Source of the DNA: Microbacterium oxydans
Lineage (GTDB): Bacteria; Actinomycetota; Actinomycetes; Actinomycetales; Microbacteriaceae
Reading direction: 5' to 3'
NCBI RefSeq assembly: GCF_000956405.1
Contig: NZ_JYIV01000021.1
Coordinates: forward strand, 1-64,000
Length of the DNA stretch: 64,000 bases
Under the pieces are notes generated by a model, which did not search any database, had not been told where the DNA came from, and saw only the letters and a program-made list of their open reading frames with translations. The position numbers and the translations under genes are program-made. Each line of letters begins with the position of its first letter. The stretch's first letter is position 1. This document shows, piece by piece, positions 36,668 through 46,074 of the stretch.

Positions 36668-37690
36668 TCAGCCAGCTGGTTCGAGCTGCACGACAAGGGC
36701 GCGGTGATCGCTTCCGCCGGCGTCGTCGAGCACGACGGAACCGCTCGGGGACCAGTTCTGCGACGCCATCACGTGATCGATGGGAGCACCGGCGAGGGCG
36801 GGAAGCGAACTCGGCCACGTGCCCGTGAGTCCATTCCCGGTGCGGGAGGCGACATCACGGCAATAGCCGATATCGCCGCCTTCCACTCCGAGCGGAGCCA
36901 TGTGGTCGAGAGTGGCGTTGAAGTCGCCGGCCAGGATGAAGTCACCCTGCGGGCACTGATCGGCCACCCACTGCAGGTCGCTGCGCCACTGCTGCATCTC
37001 CTCCATGCGCGGCGCCACCGCGTGCACCGCGACGATGGTGGGGCCGGTTCCGTCAATCGGCATGAGCACGACGCTGGGAACGGAACCGGTGTTGCTCGTG
37101 CCGTCCTTGGCCGATTCGATCACCGAGTACTCACCCAGCTCAGGAGCGACCAGCACGGTGGTGTGCCAGGATTGCGGCCCGTCCTGCACATCCGGTTTGA
37201 ACTGCACGTGGTGCACCCACATCGGATGTCCCTGCTCGCGCAGCATGATGGCGATGCGTTCGCCCACGGCCTCGGTGGTCTCCGGGAGCGCGACGATGTC
37301 GGCGCCCTGATCGAGGATCTGCTGTGCGATCACCTCGGCGGAGACGGCCTCGCCCGCGGTGTTCCAGGTGAGCACTCGGACGCTGCCGTCCGTCTTGTCC
37401 GGGAGTGTCGATCCTCCGAAGCCGCGCGCCGCCCCGATGGCCGCGGTCGCGCCGGCGCCCAGCAACGCCACGATCAGGACCGAGGCGGCGAACCCGCGCA
37501 GCGGACGGGCGAACAGCAGGAGGAGCGCCAGCACTGCGACGACGAGGAATCCGCCGAGCATGAGACCGCGTGCCGACACGAGCTGCGCGAACGGATAGGT
37601 CTGCTCGAGACGGAAGAACTGCGGCCACACCACGATCGCCGTCGCGATCGCGAGAAGCACGGTGAAGAGGATCCCCAGGAGACGAAACAT
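36668..37690 (-). CDS. Membrane-anchored endonuclease/exonuclease/phosphatase-family protein
   Basis: 340 residues from ATG 37690. Three N-terminal helices (about 3-22, 40-62, 66-90), then an extracytoplasmic EEP domain: VRVLTWNTAGEAVSAEVIA, GADIVALPETTEA (catalytic Glu), IVAVHAVAP, ILAGDFNATLDH, and the terminal GGSDHRALVVQL. All canonical metal-binding and acid residues are kept (Asn, Glu, Asp-x-Asn, Ser-Asp-His). Probably a surface phosphodiesterase or DNase; substrate unknown. Divergent from the PHP gene. Confidence 0.9.
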   Translation of the reverse strand: MFRLLGILFTVLLAIATAIVVWPQFFRLEQTYPFAQLVSARGLMLGGFLVVAVLALLLLFARPLRGFAASVLIVALLGAGATAAIGAARGFGGSTLPDKTDGSVRVLTWNTAGEAVSAEVIAQQILDQGADIVALPETTEAVGERIAIMLREQGHPMWVHHVQFKPDVQDGPQSWHTTVLVAPELGEYSVIESAKDGTSNTGSVPSVVLMPIDGTGPTIVAVHAVAPRMEEMQQWRSDLQWVADQCPQGDFILAGDFNATLDHMAPLGVEGGDIGYCRDVASRTGNGLTGTWPSSLPALAGAPIDHVMASQNWSPSGSVVLDDAGGSDHRALVVQLEPAG

Positions 37691-37777
37691 CCACTCCAGC
37701 CTAGGAGCGCCGGCTGTGAACTCCCTGCCTCGACATCCGCTGCCGGCCGTCTGCGGCCCGTCGGCAGCGATGCTCGG

Positions 37778-37783
37778 TACGCT
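37778..37783 (+). promoter_or_regulatory. Leaderless -10 box of the PHP phosphatase gene
   Basis: TACGCT, 6 bases before ATG 37790. Confidence 0.65.
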
Positions 37784-37789
37784 CGGAGG

Positions 37790-38662
37790 ATGGCCACTTC
37801 GTCCTCCGGGTTCGCCGGTCCCGCCGACCTGCACCTGCACTCCAACCATTCCGATGGCACGGAGTCGCCGGCCCGGGTGGTCGCGCAGGCGCACGCGCAT
37901 GGCGTGCGCACCCTCGCGCTGACCGATCACGACCGCACCACCGGGTGGGGCGAGGCCGGAGACGCCGCGGTCGCACTCGGCATGACGTTCATCCCGGGCA
38001 TGGAGCTCTCCGCGAAACACGAGTGGCGGAGCGTCCACGTGCTCGGGTACCTCTTCGACCCGGAGGATGAGGCGCTGCGTGCGGAGACCGATCGCATCCG
38101 CGGCGATCGGATCGGCCGGGCCGAGCGCATCGTGCGCAACATCGGGCGGGACTACGACCTGCAGTGGGAGGACGTGGTGGCGCAGACGACGCTGGACGCC
38201 ACGGTGGGGCGCCCGCACATCGCCGACGCCCTCATCGCGCGCGGCATCGTGCGGGACCGGACGGAGGCCTTCGACGGCATCCTGCACCCTCGCGAGGGCT
38301 ACTACGAGCCGCATTACGCGCCCGATCCGCTGACGGCGGTGCGTCTGATCACCGACGCCGGGGGAGTGGCGATCATCGCACACCCCGTGACGGCGGGTCG
38401 CGACCGCATGATGCCGGTGCCGTTCATCGAGCGTCTCATCGCCGCGGGGCTCGGCGGATTCGAGGTCGAGCATCGGGAGAACACGGAGTCGGGCAAGCGG
38501 GTGCTGCGTGACATCGCCGCGAAGCACGACCTCATCGTCACCGGCTCGAGCGACTATCACGGAACGGGCAAGCCGAACCTTCCGGGCGAGAACACCACCT
38601 CAGACGAGATGGTAGCCAGGCTCATAGCACGAGGCACCGGCATCGCCCCGCGTTTTCCCTGA
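37790..38662 (+). CDS. PHP-domain phosphoesterase (RNase AM / YciV-like)
   Basis: 290 residues. Metal-binding PHP motifs: ADLHLHSNHSDGTESP, ALTDHDRTTGWGEAG, IPGMELSAKHEWRSVHVLGY, VAIIAHPVTAG, TGSSDYHGTGKPN. Members hydrolyse 3',5'-nucleoside bisphosphates and 5' ends of short RNAs. GGAGG abuts the ATG with no spacing, which fits leaderless translation (TACGCT 6 bases upstream) better than an SD. A very long open frame from 34499 in the same phase is an artefact of the antisense strand. Confidence 0.92.
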   Translation: MATSSSGFAGPADLHLHSNHSDGTESPARVVAQAHAHGVRTLALTDHDRTTGWGEAGDAAVALGMTFIPGMELSAKHEWRSVHVLGYLFDPEDEALRAETDRIRGDRIGRAERIVRNIGRDYDLQWEDVVAQTTLDATVGRPHIADALIARGIVRDRTEAFDGILHPREGYYEPHYAPDPLTAVRLITDAGGVAIIAHPVTAGRDRMMPVPFIERLIAAGLGGFEVEHRENTESGKRVLRDIAAKHDLIVTGSSDYHGTGKPNLPGENTTSDEMVARLIARGTGIAPRFP

Positions 38663-38712
38663 CCCTCGGCGTTCTGTCGGCGACTTCCCTGCGGGCTGTC
38701 GAACCGGACCGA

Positions 38713-38718
38713 TACCGT
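38713..38718 (+). promoter_or_regulatory. Leaderless -10 box of the DUF817 gene
   Basis: TACCGT, 7 bases before ATG 38726. Confidence 0.6.
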
Positions 38719-38725
38719 CCGAGGC

Positions 38726-39616
38726 ATGCAGCGAGCGACTTCCCTGGAGCGGCGCGTCGACGCGTGGGCTCACCGCCTCCTCCGTGGCGCCCCGTCGAAC
38801 GGCATCCGCACCGGCCTCATCGAGTTCGCGGTGTTCGTGGTCAAGCAGGCATGGGCGTGCATCTTCGGGGGAGCGCTACTGATCCTCATCGTCGCCGCCC
38901 GCCTGTGGTACCCCGACGACGCGGCTCTGGCACGCAACGACGCCCTCACGATCGCTGCGGTCCTCATTCAGGTCGCGATGCTCGTCTTCCGTCTGGAGAG
39001 CGGCCGCGAGCTCTGGGTCATCGTCCTGTTCCACCTCACCGGCACCGTGATGGAGCTGTTCAAGACCGACGTGGGCTCGTGGGCGTATGCCGCAGACGGG
39101 ATCCTCCGCATCGGCGGCGTCCCCCTGTTCAGCGGGTTCATGTACGCCGCGGTCGGCTCGTATATGGTGCGCGTGTACCGGCTGTTCGACCTCGGCTTCA
39201 CCCGATATCCGCGACGCTGGATGACGGCGATCCTCGCCGGGGCGATCTACGTCAACTTCTTCACGCACCACTGGTGGTGGGATGCGCGCTGGGTGCTGCT
39301 CGTCGGGGTGGTGCTGCTGTGGCTGCCGACCGTGATGCACGCGCGGGTCTGGCGGCGCACGATCCGCCTTCCCCTGCTGGCAGTGTTCGCAGGCGTGGCG
39401 GTGTTCATCTACCTCGCCGAGAACATCGGCACCTGGGCGGGCGCGTGGGCCTATCCGGATCAGGCCGGAGGGTGGCAGCCGGTTTCGCTGAGCAAGTTGA
39501 GCTCGTGGTTCCTGCTGATGATCATCTCCGTGGTCCTGGTCGCCTGGGTGTACCCGCCTCAGGTTCCCGACTCATTGCTCCGTGCGACCGACCGACGGCG
39601 AGGCGGTCGCGCCTGA
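38726..39616 (+). CDS. DUF817 integral membrane protein
   Basis: 296 residues, about eight helices. DUF817 pattern: EFAVFVVKQAWACIFGGALL, FRLESGRELWVIVLFHLTGT, MELFKTDVGSWAYAADG, IYVNFFTHHWWWDARW, AENIGTWAGAWAYPDQAGGW. Tryptophan- and His-rich conserved loops suggest a chromophore, metal or lipid site, but no member has an assigned function that I know. Leaderless ATG. Ends at a terminator shared with the convergent helicase. Confidence 0.9.
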   Translation: MQRATSLERRVDAWAHRLLRGAPSNGIRTGLIEFAVFVVKQAWACIFGGALLILIVAARLWYPDDAALARNDALTIAAVLIQVAMLVFRLESGRELWVIVLFHLTGTVMELFKTDVGSWAYAADGILRIGGVPLFSGFMYAAVGSYMVRVYRLFDLGFTRYPRRWMTAILAGAIYVNFFTHHWWWDARWVLLVGVVLLWLPTVMHARVWRRTIRLPLLAVFAGVAVFIYLAENIGTWAGAWAYPDQAGGWQPVSLSKLSSWFLLMIISVVLVAWVYPPQVPDSLLRATDRRRGGRA

Positions 39617-39635
39617 CACTCGTCGCCCGGACATG

Positions 39636-39682
39636 CGAGAGGGCGCATGGGGTCGGGACATCCCGATCCATGCGCCCTCTCG
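39636..39682. terminator. Bidirectional terminator between DUF817 and DEAD-box helicase genes
   Basis: 15-bp stem cgagagggcgcatgg (39636-39650) with ccatgcgccctctcg (39668-39682), further extended by GGTCGGGA/TCCCGAT around an inner loop. Confidence 0.88.
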
Positions 39683-39688
39683 TGAGAC

Positions 39689-41209
39689 TCAGGCCCCGGC
39701 GACGGGAGCTGCGCCGGCCCCGGAGCCGCCGCGGCGACGGCGACGACGTCGTGCCGGAGCAGGCTTGCCGTCATGGTGCTCCTTGCCGGCGCCGTCATGG
39801 GTTCCTGCACCCTCGGCTCCGCGATCAGTCGACGGTGCGGACTGTCCCTCGCCGTTCGCCGACGACGCGGCGCCTTCAGTGAAGGTCGAACCGACCGGTG
39901 TGGAGCTGTTGCGGCGACGCCGGCGACGACGCGTTCCGCTCTCGTCCGTGCCCTCGGCAGCGGCGTCGCTCGCGCGTTCCGGGCGACGGCTGCGCTCGGT
40001 CTTGACGGACTCGGTCTTGGGTGCCGACACCAGGCGGCCCTTCGTGCCCTGGGGGATGTCGAGATCCTCGTACAGGTGCGGACTCGACGAGTAGGTCTCG
40101 ATGGGCTCGGGCTGGCCGAACTCGAGGGCACGGTTGATGAGGGCCCACTTGTGCAGGTCCTCCCAGTCGACGAAGGTGACGGCGATCCCGGTCTTGCCCG
40201 CTCGGCCGGTGCGGCCGGCACGGTGCAGGTAGGTCTTGTCCTCGTCCGGGATGGTGTGGTTGATCACGTGCGTGACGTCGTCGACGTCGATGCCTCGGGC
40301 GGCGACGTCGGTCGCGACGAGCACGTCCTTCTTCCCTGCCTTGAAGGCGGCCATCGAACGCTCACGCTGGTCCTGGCCCATGTCTCCGTGCACGCCGCCG
40401 ACGTTGAAGCCGCGGTCGTTGAGCTCGTCGACGAGTCGCTGCGCTGCACGCTTGGTGCGGGTGAAGATCACGGTCTTGCCGCGGCCCTCGGCCTGCAGGA
40501 TGCGGGCGATGACCTCATCCTTGTCCATGGAGTGGGCGCGGTAGACGAGGTGCTTGATGTTGGCCTGCGTGAGGCCCTCATCGGGGTCATTCGCGCGGAT
40601 GTGGATCGGGTTCGACATGAAGCGACGCGCGAGGGCCACGATCGGCCCGGGCATGGTCGCGGAGAAGAGCTGCGTGTGGCGGACGGCCGGCACCTTCTGG
40701 AAGATCTTCTCGATGTCGGCGAGGAAGCCGAGGTCGAGCATCTTGTCGGCCTCGTCGAGCACGACCTCGGTGGCGTTCGACAGATCGAGGAGGCGCTGAC
40801 CGGCGAGGTCGATCAGCCGGCCGGGCGTGCCGACCACGATCTGCGCGCCCGCCTTCAGCTGGTCGATCTGGCCCTCGTAGGCCTTGCCGCCGTAGATGGC
40901 GACGACGCTGGTGGAGCGGTTGCTGGTGAGCAGGTCGATGTCTTCGTACACCTGCACCGCGAGCTCACGGGTCGGCACCACGATGAGCGCCTTGACGCCG
41001 TGCTCCGGATCCTTGCCGAGGCGCTGGACGACCGGGATGCCGAAGCCGAAGGTCTTACCGGTTCCCGTCTTGGCCTGACCGATGATGTCCTGGCCGGGCA
41101 GGCCGAGGGGGATGGTCTGCTCCTGGATGGGGAACGCGTCCACGATGCCCTTGGCGGCGAGTGCGTCGACGATGTCCTGATCAATGCCGAGATCGGCGAA
41201 AGTTGTCAC
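39689..41209 (-). CDS. DEAD-box ATP-dependent RNA helicase
   Basis: 506 residues. Q motif (FADLGIDQDIV ... DAFPIQEQTIP), I AKTGTGKT, Ia VPTRELA, II DEAD (VVLDEADKMLDLGF), III SAT, V TDVAARGIDVDDV, VI HRAGRTGRAG. Unlike the 22884 helicase it has an insert/tail of about 150 residues: SPHLYEDLDIPQGTKGRLV, a charged Ser/Glu/Gly stretch and a final Arg-rich RRRRRRGGSG. GTG 41209 is chosen: CAATCT lies 7 bases upstream. GTG 41257 is an in-frame alternative. Ribosome-biogenesis or RNA-decay role likely. Confidence 0.93.
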   Translation of the reverse strand: MTTFADLGIDQDIVDALAAKGIVDAFPIQEQTIPLGLPGQDIIGQAKTGTGKTFGFGIPVVQRLGKDPEHGVKALIVVPTRELAVQVYEDIDLLTSNRSTSVVAIYGGKAYEGQIDQLKAGAQIVVGTPGRLIDLAGQRLLDLSNATEVVLDEADKMLDLGFLADIEKIFQKVPAVRHTQLFSATMPGPIVALARRFMSNPIHIRANDPDEGLTQANIKHLVYRAHSMDKDEVIARILQAEGRGKTVIFTRTKRAAQRLVDELNDRGFNVGGVHGDMGQDQRERSMAAFKAGKKDVLVATDVAARGIDVDDVTHVINHTIPDEDKTYLHRAGRTGRAGKTGIAVTFVDWEDLHKWALINRALEFGQPEPIETYSSSPHLYEDLDIPQGTKGRLVSAPKTESVKTERSRRPERASDAAAEGTDESGTRRRRRRRNSSTPVGSTFTEGAASSANGEGQSAPSTDRGAEGAGTHDGAGKEHHDGKPAPARRRRRRRGGSGAGAAPVAGA

Positions 41210-41366
41210 GTTATTCAGATTGCCTGTCCGGCGACCCTGCGGGATCGCCACGTTCACGGATCCACGCCGTCTCTTGTGCCACAGGCGCGGGCCCCGCTCC
41301 GACGGCGGGGACACGCCCAGCCTACCCGAGGGGTGCCGCAGGCCGGGAAGCAGGCTTCGGCACGAG

Positions 41367-41372
41367 TATTGT
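41367..41372 (+). promoter_or_regulatory. -10 box of the ferritin-like gene
   Basis: TATTGT gives a start near 41380; a 25-base leader with GGGAGG (41391-41396) leads to GTG 41405. The rest of 41210-41366 holds no gene I can see. Confidence 0.5.
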
Positions 41373-41404
41373 GAACGACGTGGTGGACTCGGGAGGACGA
41401 CCTC

Positions 41405-42118
41405 GTGGTTAAGTGGTTCTGGCAGCGCGATGCGGCGCCGCGACGCACCCTCGCCCTGCGTGGCAGAGGAGAGCAGGGGGATGCGACGCGAGTCGACTTC
41501 GCTGAACTCGCCCCTGAGCTCAACCGCTTCCTCGGACAGGCCGCCTATCTGCAGCTGGGCTACTTCGAGACGCTGACACGCCTCATCCGCGCCACGCCGG
41601 AGCTCTCCGAGAAGGAGTCGCTCTCGCGCGCAGCTGGAGCAGCGCTGACCAAGCACCGCGGGATCGTGGAGCTCATCGCGGAGCGGGGGGAGGACCCGAC
41701 GCAACTGATGCTGCCGTTCCGGGAGAACCTCGACGCGTTCCGTCGCAAGACGATCGGCGCGCGCCCTCGCGAGACGCTGCTCGCCGTCTACATCACGGCG
41801 GGGATGCTGGACGACTTCTACCTGGCGCTCGCCTCGAGCTACGGCGACACCGGGCGCCGCGTCGCGGAGATCCTCCGTGAAGACGACGCTCGGCACGAGA
41901 TCGTCGCCATCGTCCAGGAGACCATCGAGAGTGATGAGGAGTGGCGGTCGCTGTTGTCGATGTGGGCTCGCCGACTCGTCGGAGACACCATCCTCGTGTG
42001 CCGCTCGGCGCTGCGGCCGGAGCGCCTCGAGGTCGACGAGGAGCGCATCGAGCCGGTGTACACCGAGCTGATGGGCGCCCACGCACGACGCATGGACGCC
42101 ATGGGCCTCGCCTCCTGA
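41405..42118 (+). CDS. Ferritin-like-fold protein (MiaE-like, actinobacterial)
   Basis: 237 residues, mostly helical. Glutamate/histidine pattern of a four-helix ferritin-like bundle: AYLQLGYFETLTRLIRATPE, ALTKHRGIVELIAERG, ITAGMLDDFYLALASS, LREDDARHEIVAIVQETIE. These resemble tRNA-hydroxylase (MiaE-like) di-iron ligands, though the canonical Glu-x-x-His spacing is only partly kept, so catalysis is unsure. GTG 41405 follows GGGAGG. Commonly located near DEAD-box helicase and DUF3107 genes in actinobacteria, as here. Confidence 0.82.
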   Translation: MVKWFWQRDAAPRRTLALRGRGEQGDATRVDFAELAPELNRFLGQAAYLQLGYFETLTRLIRATPELSEKESLSRAAGAALTKHRGIVELIAERGEDPTQLMLPFRENLDAFRRKTIGARPRETLLAVYITAGMLDDFYLALASSYGDTGRRVAEILREDDARHEIVAIVQETIESDEEWRSLLSMWARRLVGDTILVCRSALRPERLEVDEERIEPVYTELMGAHARRMDAMGLAS

Positions 42119-42148
42119 GCCGAGGACGACACGATCGGAGCGAGACGC

Positions 42149-42436
42149 TCAGATTCCCAGAGCGGCCCTCTTCTGAGCATCGGTGCGCTTGCGTGTCGCG
42201 GTGACCGCCACCGTCGCCAGCGCGGCGATGAGAGGAGCGCCGAGCACGGTCGCGAGCCACAGCCAGATGCTGTCCTCGCCCACGCCCGCCCATTGCAGCC
42301 CGGTGTACAGGACGGCGGACACGGCCGTCGCGATGGCGGGGGTGAGGGCGACACCGCGCAGCTCACGATCGCCGATCAGGAAGTGCGCGGCGATCCCGAG
42401 CGCGCACGCGCCGATGAGTGCGAGGAGGATGTACAT
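42149..42436 (-). CDS. Small three-helix membrane protein, unknown function
   Basis: 95 residues with three hydrophobic helices (about 2-20, 28-50, 58-80) and a basic tail (TATRKRTDAQKRAALGI). I do not recognise the family. Begins 7 bases after the DUF3107 stop, so the two form a small operon on the minus strand; convergent with the ferritin-like gene. Confidence 0.75.
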   Translation of the reverse strand: MYILLALIGACALGIAAHFLIGDRELRGVALTPAIATAVSAVLYTGLQWAGVGEDSIWLWLATVLGAPLIAALATVAVTATRKRTDAQKRAALGI

Positions 42437-42443
42437 CGTCGGG

Positions 42444-42668
42444 TCAGGCGACGAAGCCGACGCGACGGGACTCCTCGGTGCCCAGCTCGATGTACGCGAG
42501 GTTCGCGGTCGGGACGATGTAGGAGTTCCCCTTCACATCGGCGAAGCTCACGTGCGACGCGCTCTGCTCGAGTGCCGTGGCGACCTGGGTGCGCACCTCT
42601 TCGGCGCTTGCGCCGGTGTCGAAGCTGAGTTCACGGCCGGTGTTGATGATGCCGATGCGGATTTCCAC
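42444..42668 (-). CDS. DUF3107 small protein
   Basis: 74 residues from GTG 42668; the longer open frame to 42842 is not coding. Sequence pattern VEIRIGIINTGRELSFDTG ... LAYIELGTEESRRVGFV is the actinobacterial DUF3107 ATP-binding-like family, which has no assigned function. AAGGAG lies 6 bases before the GTG and TAGAGT (42700-42705, minus strand) is a -10, giving a leader of about 25 bases. Divergent from adnA. Confidence 0.9.
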   Translation of the reverse strand: MEIRIGIINTGRELSFDTGASAEEVRTQVATALEQSASHVSFADVKGNSYIVPTANLAYIELGTEESRRVGFVA

Positions 42669-42827
42669 GCGTGCTCCTTGAAGTTCGGGGACTGCGCCAA
42701 CTCTACCCCGCGCGCACCGGCCGGGATCGGCGGTCGCGGCCGGTTTCGCCGTGAGCGCACAGGGCTGCGGCACGGCGGCCACAGGCCACGACGGACGGGT
42801 GGGGACGGCGATGTCCCCGCGTCCGGA

Positions 42828-42833
42828 TAGCGT
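42828..42833 (+). promoter_or_regulatory. Leaderless -10 box of adnA
   Basis: TAGCGT, 7 bases before ATG 42841. Confidence 0.6.
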
Positions 42834-42840
42834 GGAGGTC

Positions 42841-45800
42841 ATGACACCGGATACCGCTCAGCGCGCTGTGATCGCCGCGGAGCCCGACGCATCCGGAGTC
42901 ATCATCGGCGCTCCCGGGACGGGGAAGACACGCACCCTCATCGACCGTGTCGTGCACCTGCTCGATGTCGCGGCTCTGCGCCCTGAGCAGGTCCTCGCGC
43001 TCACTCCGAACCGTCAGGCGGCGACGGCGCTGCGTGACAGGATCGGCGTCCGGATCGGGCAGGCGACGCCAGGGCCCCTGGCCCGATCGCTCGGATCCTT
43101 CGCCTTCCAGCTCGTGCGAGGGGCGATGGTGAAAGAGGGCGCCGAGCCGCCGGCGCTGCTGACGGGCGCGGATCAGGACCGCATCATCGCCGAGCTGCTC
43201 GCCGGCGATGAGGAGGACATGCGCATCCCGTGGCCGGAGACCCTGAGCCCGTCGGTGCGGGCGTCGAAGGGATTCCGCTCCGAACTGCGAGCGTTCCTCG
43301 CCGAGTGCACAGAGCTCGGCGTCGGCTCCGCAGAGCTTCGCGCATCGGGCAACCCCGTGTGGGCGGCGACGGCGGAGTTCCTCGTGGAGTACCGCGGCGT
43401 ACTCGACGCCCTCCGATCCGCACACCGCGACGCCGCCGACCTGCTCAGTGAGGCGAGCGCCATCCTGCATACGGCCGATCCGGCGACTCTCGGCCCGCTC
43501 GCGCCGCTGCGCGTGGTGCTCATCGACGACGCCCAGGAGCTCACCCGGGGTGGCATAGCCGTGGTGCGGGCGTTGCAGAGCCGCGGAATAGCCGTGCTGG
43601 CGTTCGGCGATCCGGATATCTCATCCGGCTCATTCCGCGGAGCCAGTCCCGAGTTGTTCGCGCAGCTCGCCGGGGTGCTGGGAGACGTGCACGTGCTCGA
43701 CGGCCCCCATCGGCAGCGTCCCGCGCTCACCGCGCTCACCCGTACGGTGACGCAGGCGATCGGCGCGTCGGGGCGGGTCGAGCACCGACGCGCGCCCGTG
43801 CCCGCGACAGCGGAGGAGGTCGATGCGGGGGTCTCCACGTTCCTCGCCCCCTCTCCGCACGAAGAGTTCGATCGCATCGCGGGCGTCATGCGCGAATGGC
43901 ACCTCTCCGAAGGGATCCGGTGGGACCGGATGGCCGTCATCGCCCACGACACCCGGCAGGTGACTGCGCTCGAGACCGAGCTCGCGGCCAGGGAGATCCC
44001 GACACGAGCGGCCGGGGTCCAGCGCCCGCTCGGCAGCGAGGGCATCGTGCGCGACATCGTAGGCATCGTGCGTCTGGCGCTCACACCCGTCGAGGAACGC
44101 ACCTCGACCGCGCTCGAGGAGGCGCTGCGCACCCCGTTCGGAGGCATGGACGCCATCGGGCTGCGGCGCCTGCGCGCACGGCTCCGACACGTCGAGCTCG
44201 AGCAGGGCGGCTCCACGCCCGCACGTGAGCTCTTGCGGCAGGCGATGGCGGATCCCGCCCACCTCACCCTTATCGACGCCCCGGAGTCGCGCACCGCGGA
44301 ACGCTTCGCCGAGACCATCAAGGCTCTCGCGGACGGCGCGGAGGCCGGGCAGACGATCCACGATCTGCTGTGGCAGGTGTGGGACCAGGCCCGAGCCGTC
44401 GACGGGCGTCGGCTGCTGGTCGCCTGGCGCGAGATCTCGCTGCTGCCCACGGGAGCGGAGACCGCTCGCTCGCTCGACGCCCTCGTCTCGCTGTTCGATG
44501 CGGCGAAGCGGTTCGTGGAACGCACACCGAACGAGAGGCCCGAGGTGTTCGTGCGAGATGTGCTCGACAGCGAGGTGCCCGAGGATTCGTTGTCGACCCC
44601 CGACCGTCCGGGCAAGGTCACGCTCCTGACTCCTGCCACAGCGCTCGGCACTGAGTTCGACGCGGTCGTCGTGGCCGGTGTGCAGGACGGCATCTGGCCG
44701 AACGTGCGCCTGCGCGGCGGCCTGCTGCAGACCTGGCGTCTGTCCGACGAGATCCAGGCGGTCCGCACCGGGACCACGATCGACGCTCCTGGGGTCCTGG
44801 ACCGACGACGAGCAGCGCTCCATGACGAGCTGCGGCTGTTCGTCCGCGCCGTCTCACGTGCGCGCGACCGGCTCCTGATCACGGCGGTGGACGACGATGA
44901 CCTGACCCCCAGTCCGTTCTTCGGCTTCCTGCCCGCCCCCGAGCCCCCGGAACGGCACGCTTCGGCGGAGCACCCGCTCACCCTGCGAGGCCTCGTCGCC
45001 CGGCACCGACGCGTCCTCACGACGGTGTCCGCCGAGCCCGTGCGGCGCGTCGCCGCAGCACAGCTTGCCGTCCTCGCCCGTGAGGGGGTCCCTGGTGCGG
45101 CCCCTGAGGAGTGGTACGGGGTGACGCCGGTCTCGACCGATGCGCCACTGCGTGATCTCGCCGTCGCCGGCGCACGGGTCTCGCCCTCGAAGATGGAGTC
45201 GTACGAGGAATGCGGTCTCAACTGGGTCGTCTCCGCCCTCGGCGGTGACACCGTGATGCCGCCGACGGCGGGCATCGGCACGATCGTGCACGAAGCGATG
45301 GAACGGGTTCCGGACGGAGACCTCGAGCGGATGCGGGCGATCGTGGCCGAGCACTGGCCGGAGCTCGATTTCGAGACGGAGTGGATCGGACGCAAGGAGC
45401 GGCGTCGTGCCGATCTGCTCGTCGATCGGCTGCACACGTACCTGGGCGACGTGCGCCGCGAGGGCGGGCGGGTGATCGGCAGCGAGGTCGAGTTCCGCTT
45501 CGCCGTCGACGTGGCGGCCTCGAGTGACGAGGGCTCGGATGAGGGCATCGTGCCGACCGTGCATGCGGTCGGCGACGATCGGGCGAACCAGGCGATCATC
45601 CACGGCTACATCGACCGGGTGGAGGCCTACCCCGTCGGTGCGGGCGAGCATGCGGCGGCGCGAGGCCGCGGATGGCAGCCCATGTCGGGCGGTCCGGAGG
45701 GGCCGACGGTCGTCGTCGATCTGAAGACCGGGAAGAACGATCCGGAGTCCGACTCCGGTGTGCTCGAGCACGCGCAGCTGGCCGCCTACCAGGTCGCGGT

Positions 45801-46074
45801 GCAGCAGGGGCTGGTCGACGGTGCGCCGCCGACCTCACTCGCCGGAGCACGGCTCGTCATCGTCTCGAAGACCCTCGCGAAGAGCGACTACCGCATCGCC
45901 CATCAGCACACGCTCGACGAGGAGTCGCGCTCGGCCTTCCTGATGCGCGTGTCGGATGCGGCTCGCGGCATGTCGGCCTCGAGCTTCACAGCGCAGGTGG
46001 AATCGCACTGCGCCGACACGCAGCGTCGGGTGCATCCCTGCCGGATCCACACGGTGCCGGCGGTGAGTTCGTGA
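42841..46074 (+). CDS. adnA: AdnA-like helicase-nuclease subunit
   Basis: 1077 residues. SF1A motor plus RecB-type nuclease of the actinobacterial double-strand-break resection complex AdnAB. Walker A GAPGTGKT (23-30); motif II is LIDDAQEL (about 226-233) rather than DExx, as in AdnA; nuclease Asp960 and Lys962 in VVVDLKTGK. Cysteines flank the nuclease (YEECGLNW and the C-terminal HCADTQRRVHPC); an iron-sulfur staple is possible but only three Cys are obvious. ATG 42841 chosen (leaderless); the frame opens earlier. Stop overlaps adnB start (GTGA). Confidence 0.9.
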   Translation: MTPDTAQRAVIAAEPDASGVIIGAPGTGKTRTLIDRVVHLLDVAALRPEQVLALTPNRQAATALRDRIGVRIGQATPGPLARSLGSFAFQLVRGAMVKEGAEPPALLTGADQDRIIAELLAGDEEDMRIPWPETLSPSVRASKGFRSELRAFLAECTELGVGSAELRASGNPVWAATAEFLVEYRGVLDALRSAHRDAADLLSEASAILHTADPATLGPLAPLRVVLIDDAQELTRGGIAVVRALQSRGIAVLAFGDPDISSGSFRGASPELFAQLAGVLGDVHVLDGPHRQRPALTALTRTVTQAIGASGRVEHRRAPVPATAEEVDAGVSTFLAPSPHEEFDRIAGVMREWHLSEGIRWDRMAVIAHDTRQVTALETELAAREIPTRAAGVQRPLGSEGIVRDIVGIVRLALTPVEERTSTALEEALRTPFGGMDAIGLRRLRARLRHVELEQGGSTPARELLRQAMADPAHLTLIDAPESRTAERFAETIKALADGAEAGQTIHDLLWQVWDQARAVDGRRLLVAWREISLLPTGAETARSLDALVSLFDAAKRFVERTPNERPEVFVRDVLDSEVPEDSLSTPDRPGKVTLLTPATALGTEFDAVVVAGVQDGIWPNVRLRGGLLQTWRLSDEIQAVRTGTTIDAPGVLDRRRAALHDELRLFVRAVSRARDRLLITAVDDDDLTPSPFFGFLPAPEPPERHASAEHPLTLRGLVARHRRVLTTVSAEPVRRVAAAQLAVLAREGVPGAAPEEWYGVTPVSTDAPLRDLAVAGARVSPSKMESYEECGLNWVVSALGGDTVMPPTAGIGTIVHEAMERVPDGDLERMRAIVAEHWPELDFETEWIGRKERRRADLLVDRLHTYLGDVRREGGRVIGSEVEFRFAVDVAASSDEGSDEGIVPTVHAVGDDRANQAIIHGYIDRVEAYPVGAGEHAAARGRGWQPMSGGPEGPTVVVDLKTGKNDPESDSGVLEHAQLAAYQVAVQQGLVDGAPPTSLAGARLVIVSKTLAKSDYRIAHQHTLDEESRSAFLMRVSDAARGMSASSFTAQVESHCADTQRRVHPCRIHTVPAVSS

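Noticed and set aside
34499..38662. Open frame of 1387 codons on the plus strand
   Set aside because: It runs antisense to a kinase-fold gene, pepP and the EEP gene, with low-complexity Arg/Gly/Asp translation. Only its last 291 codons (the PHP protein) are real.
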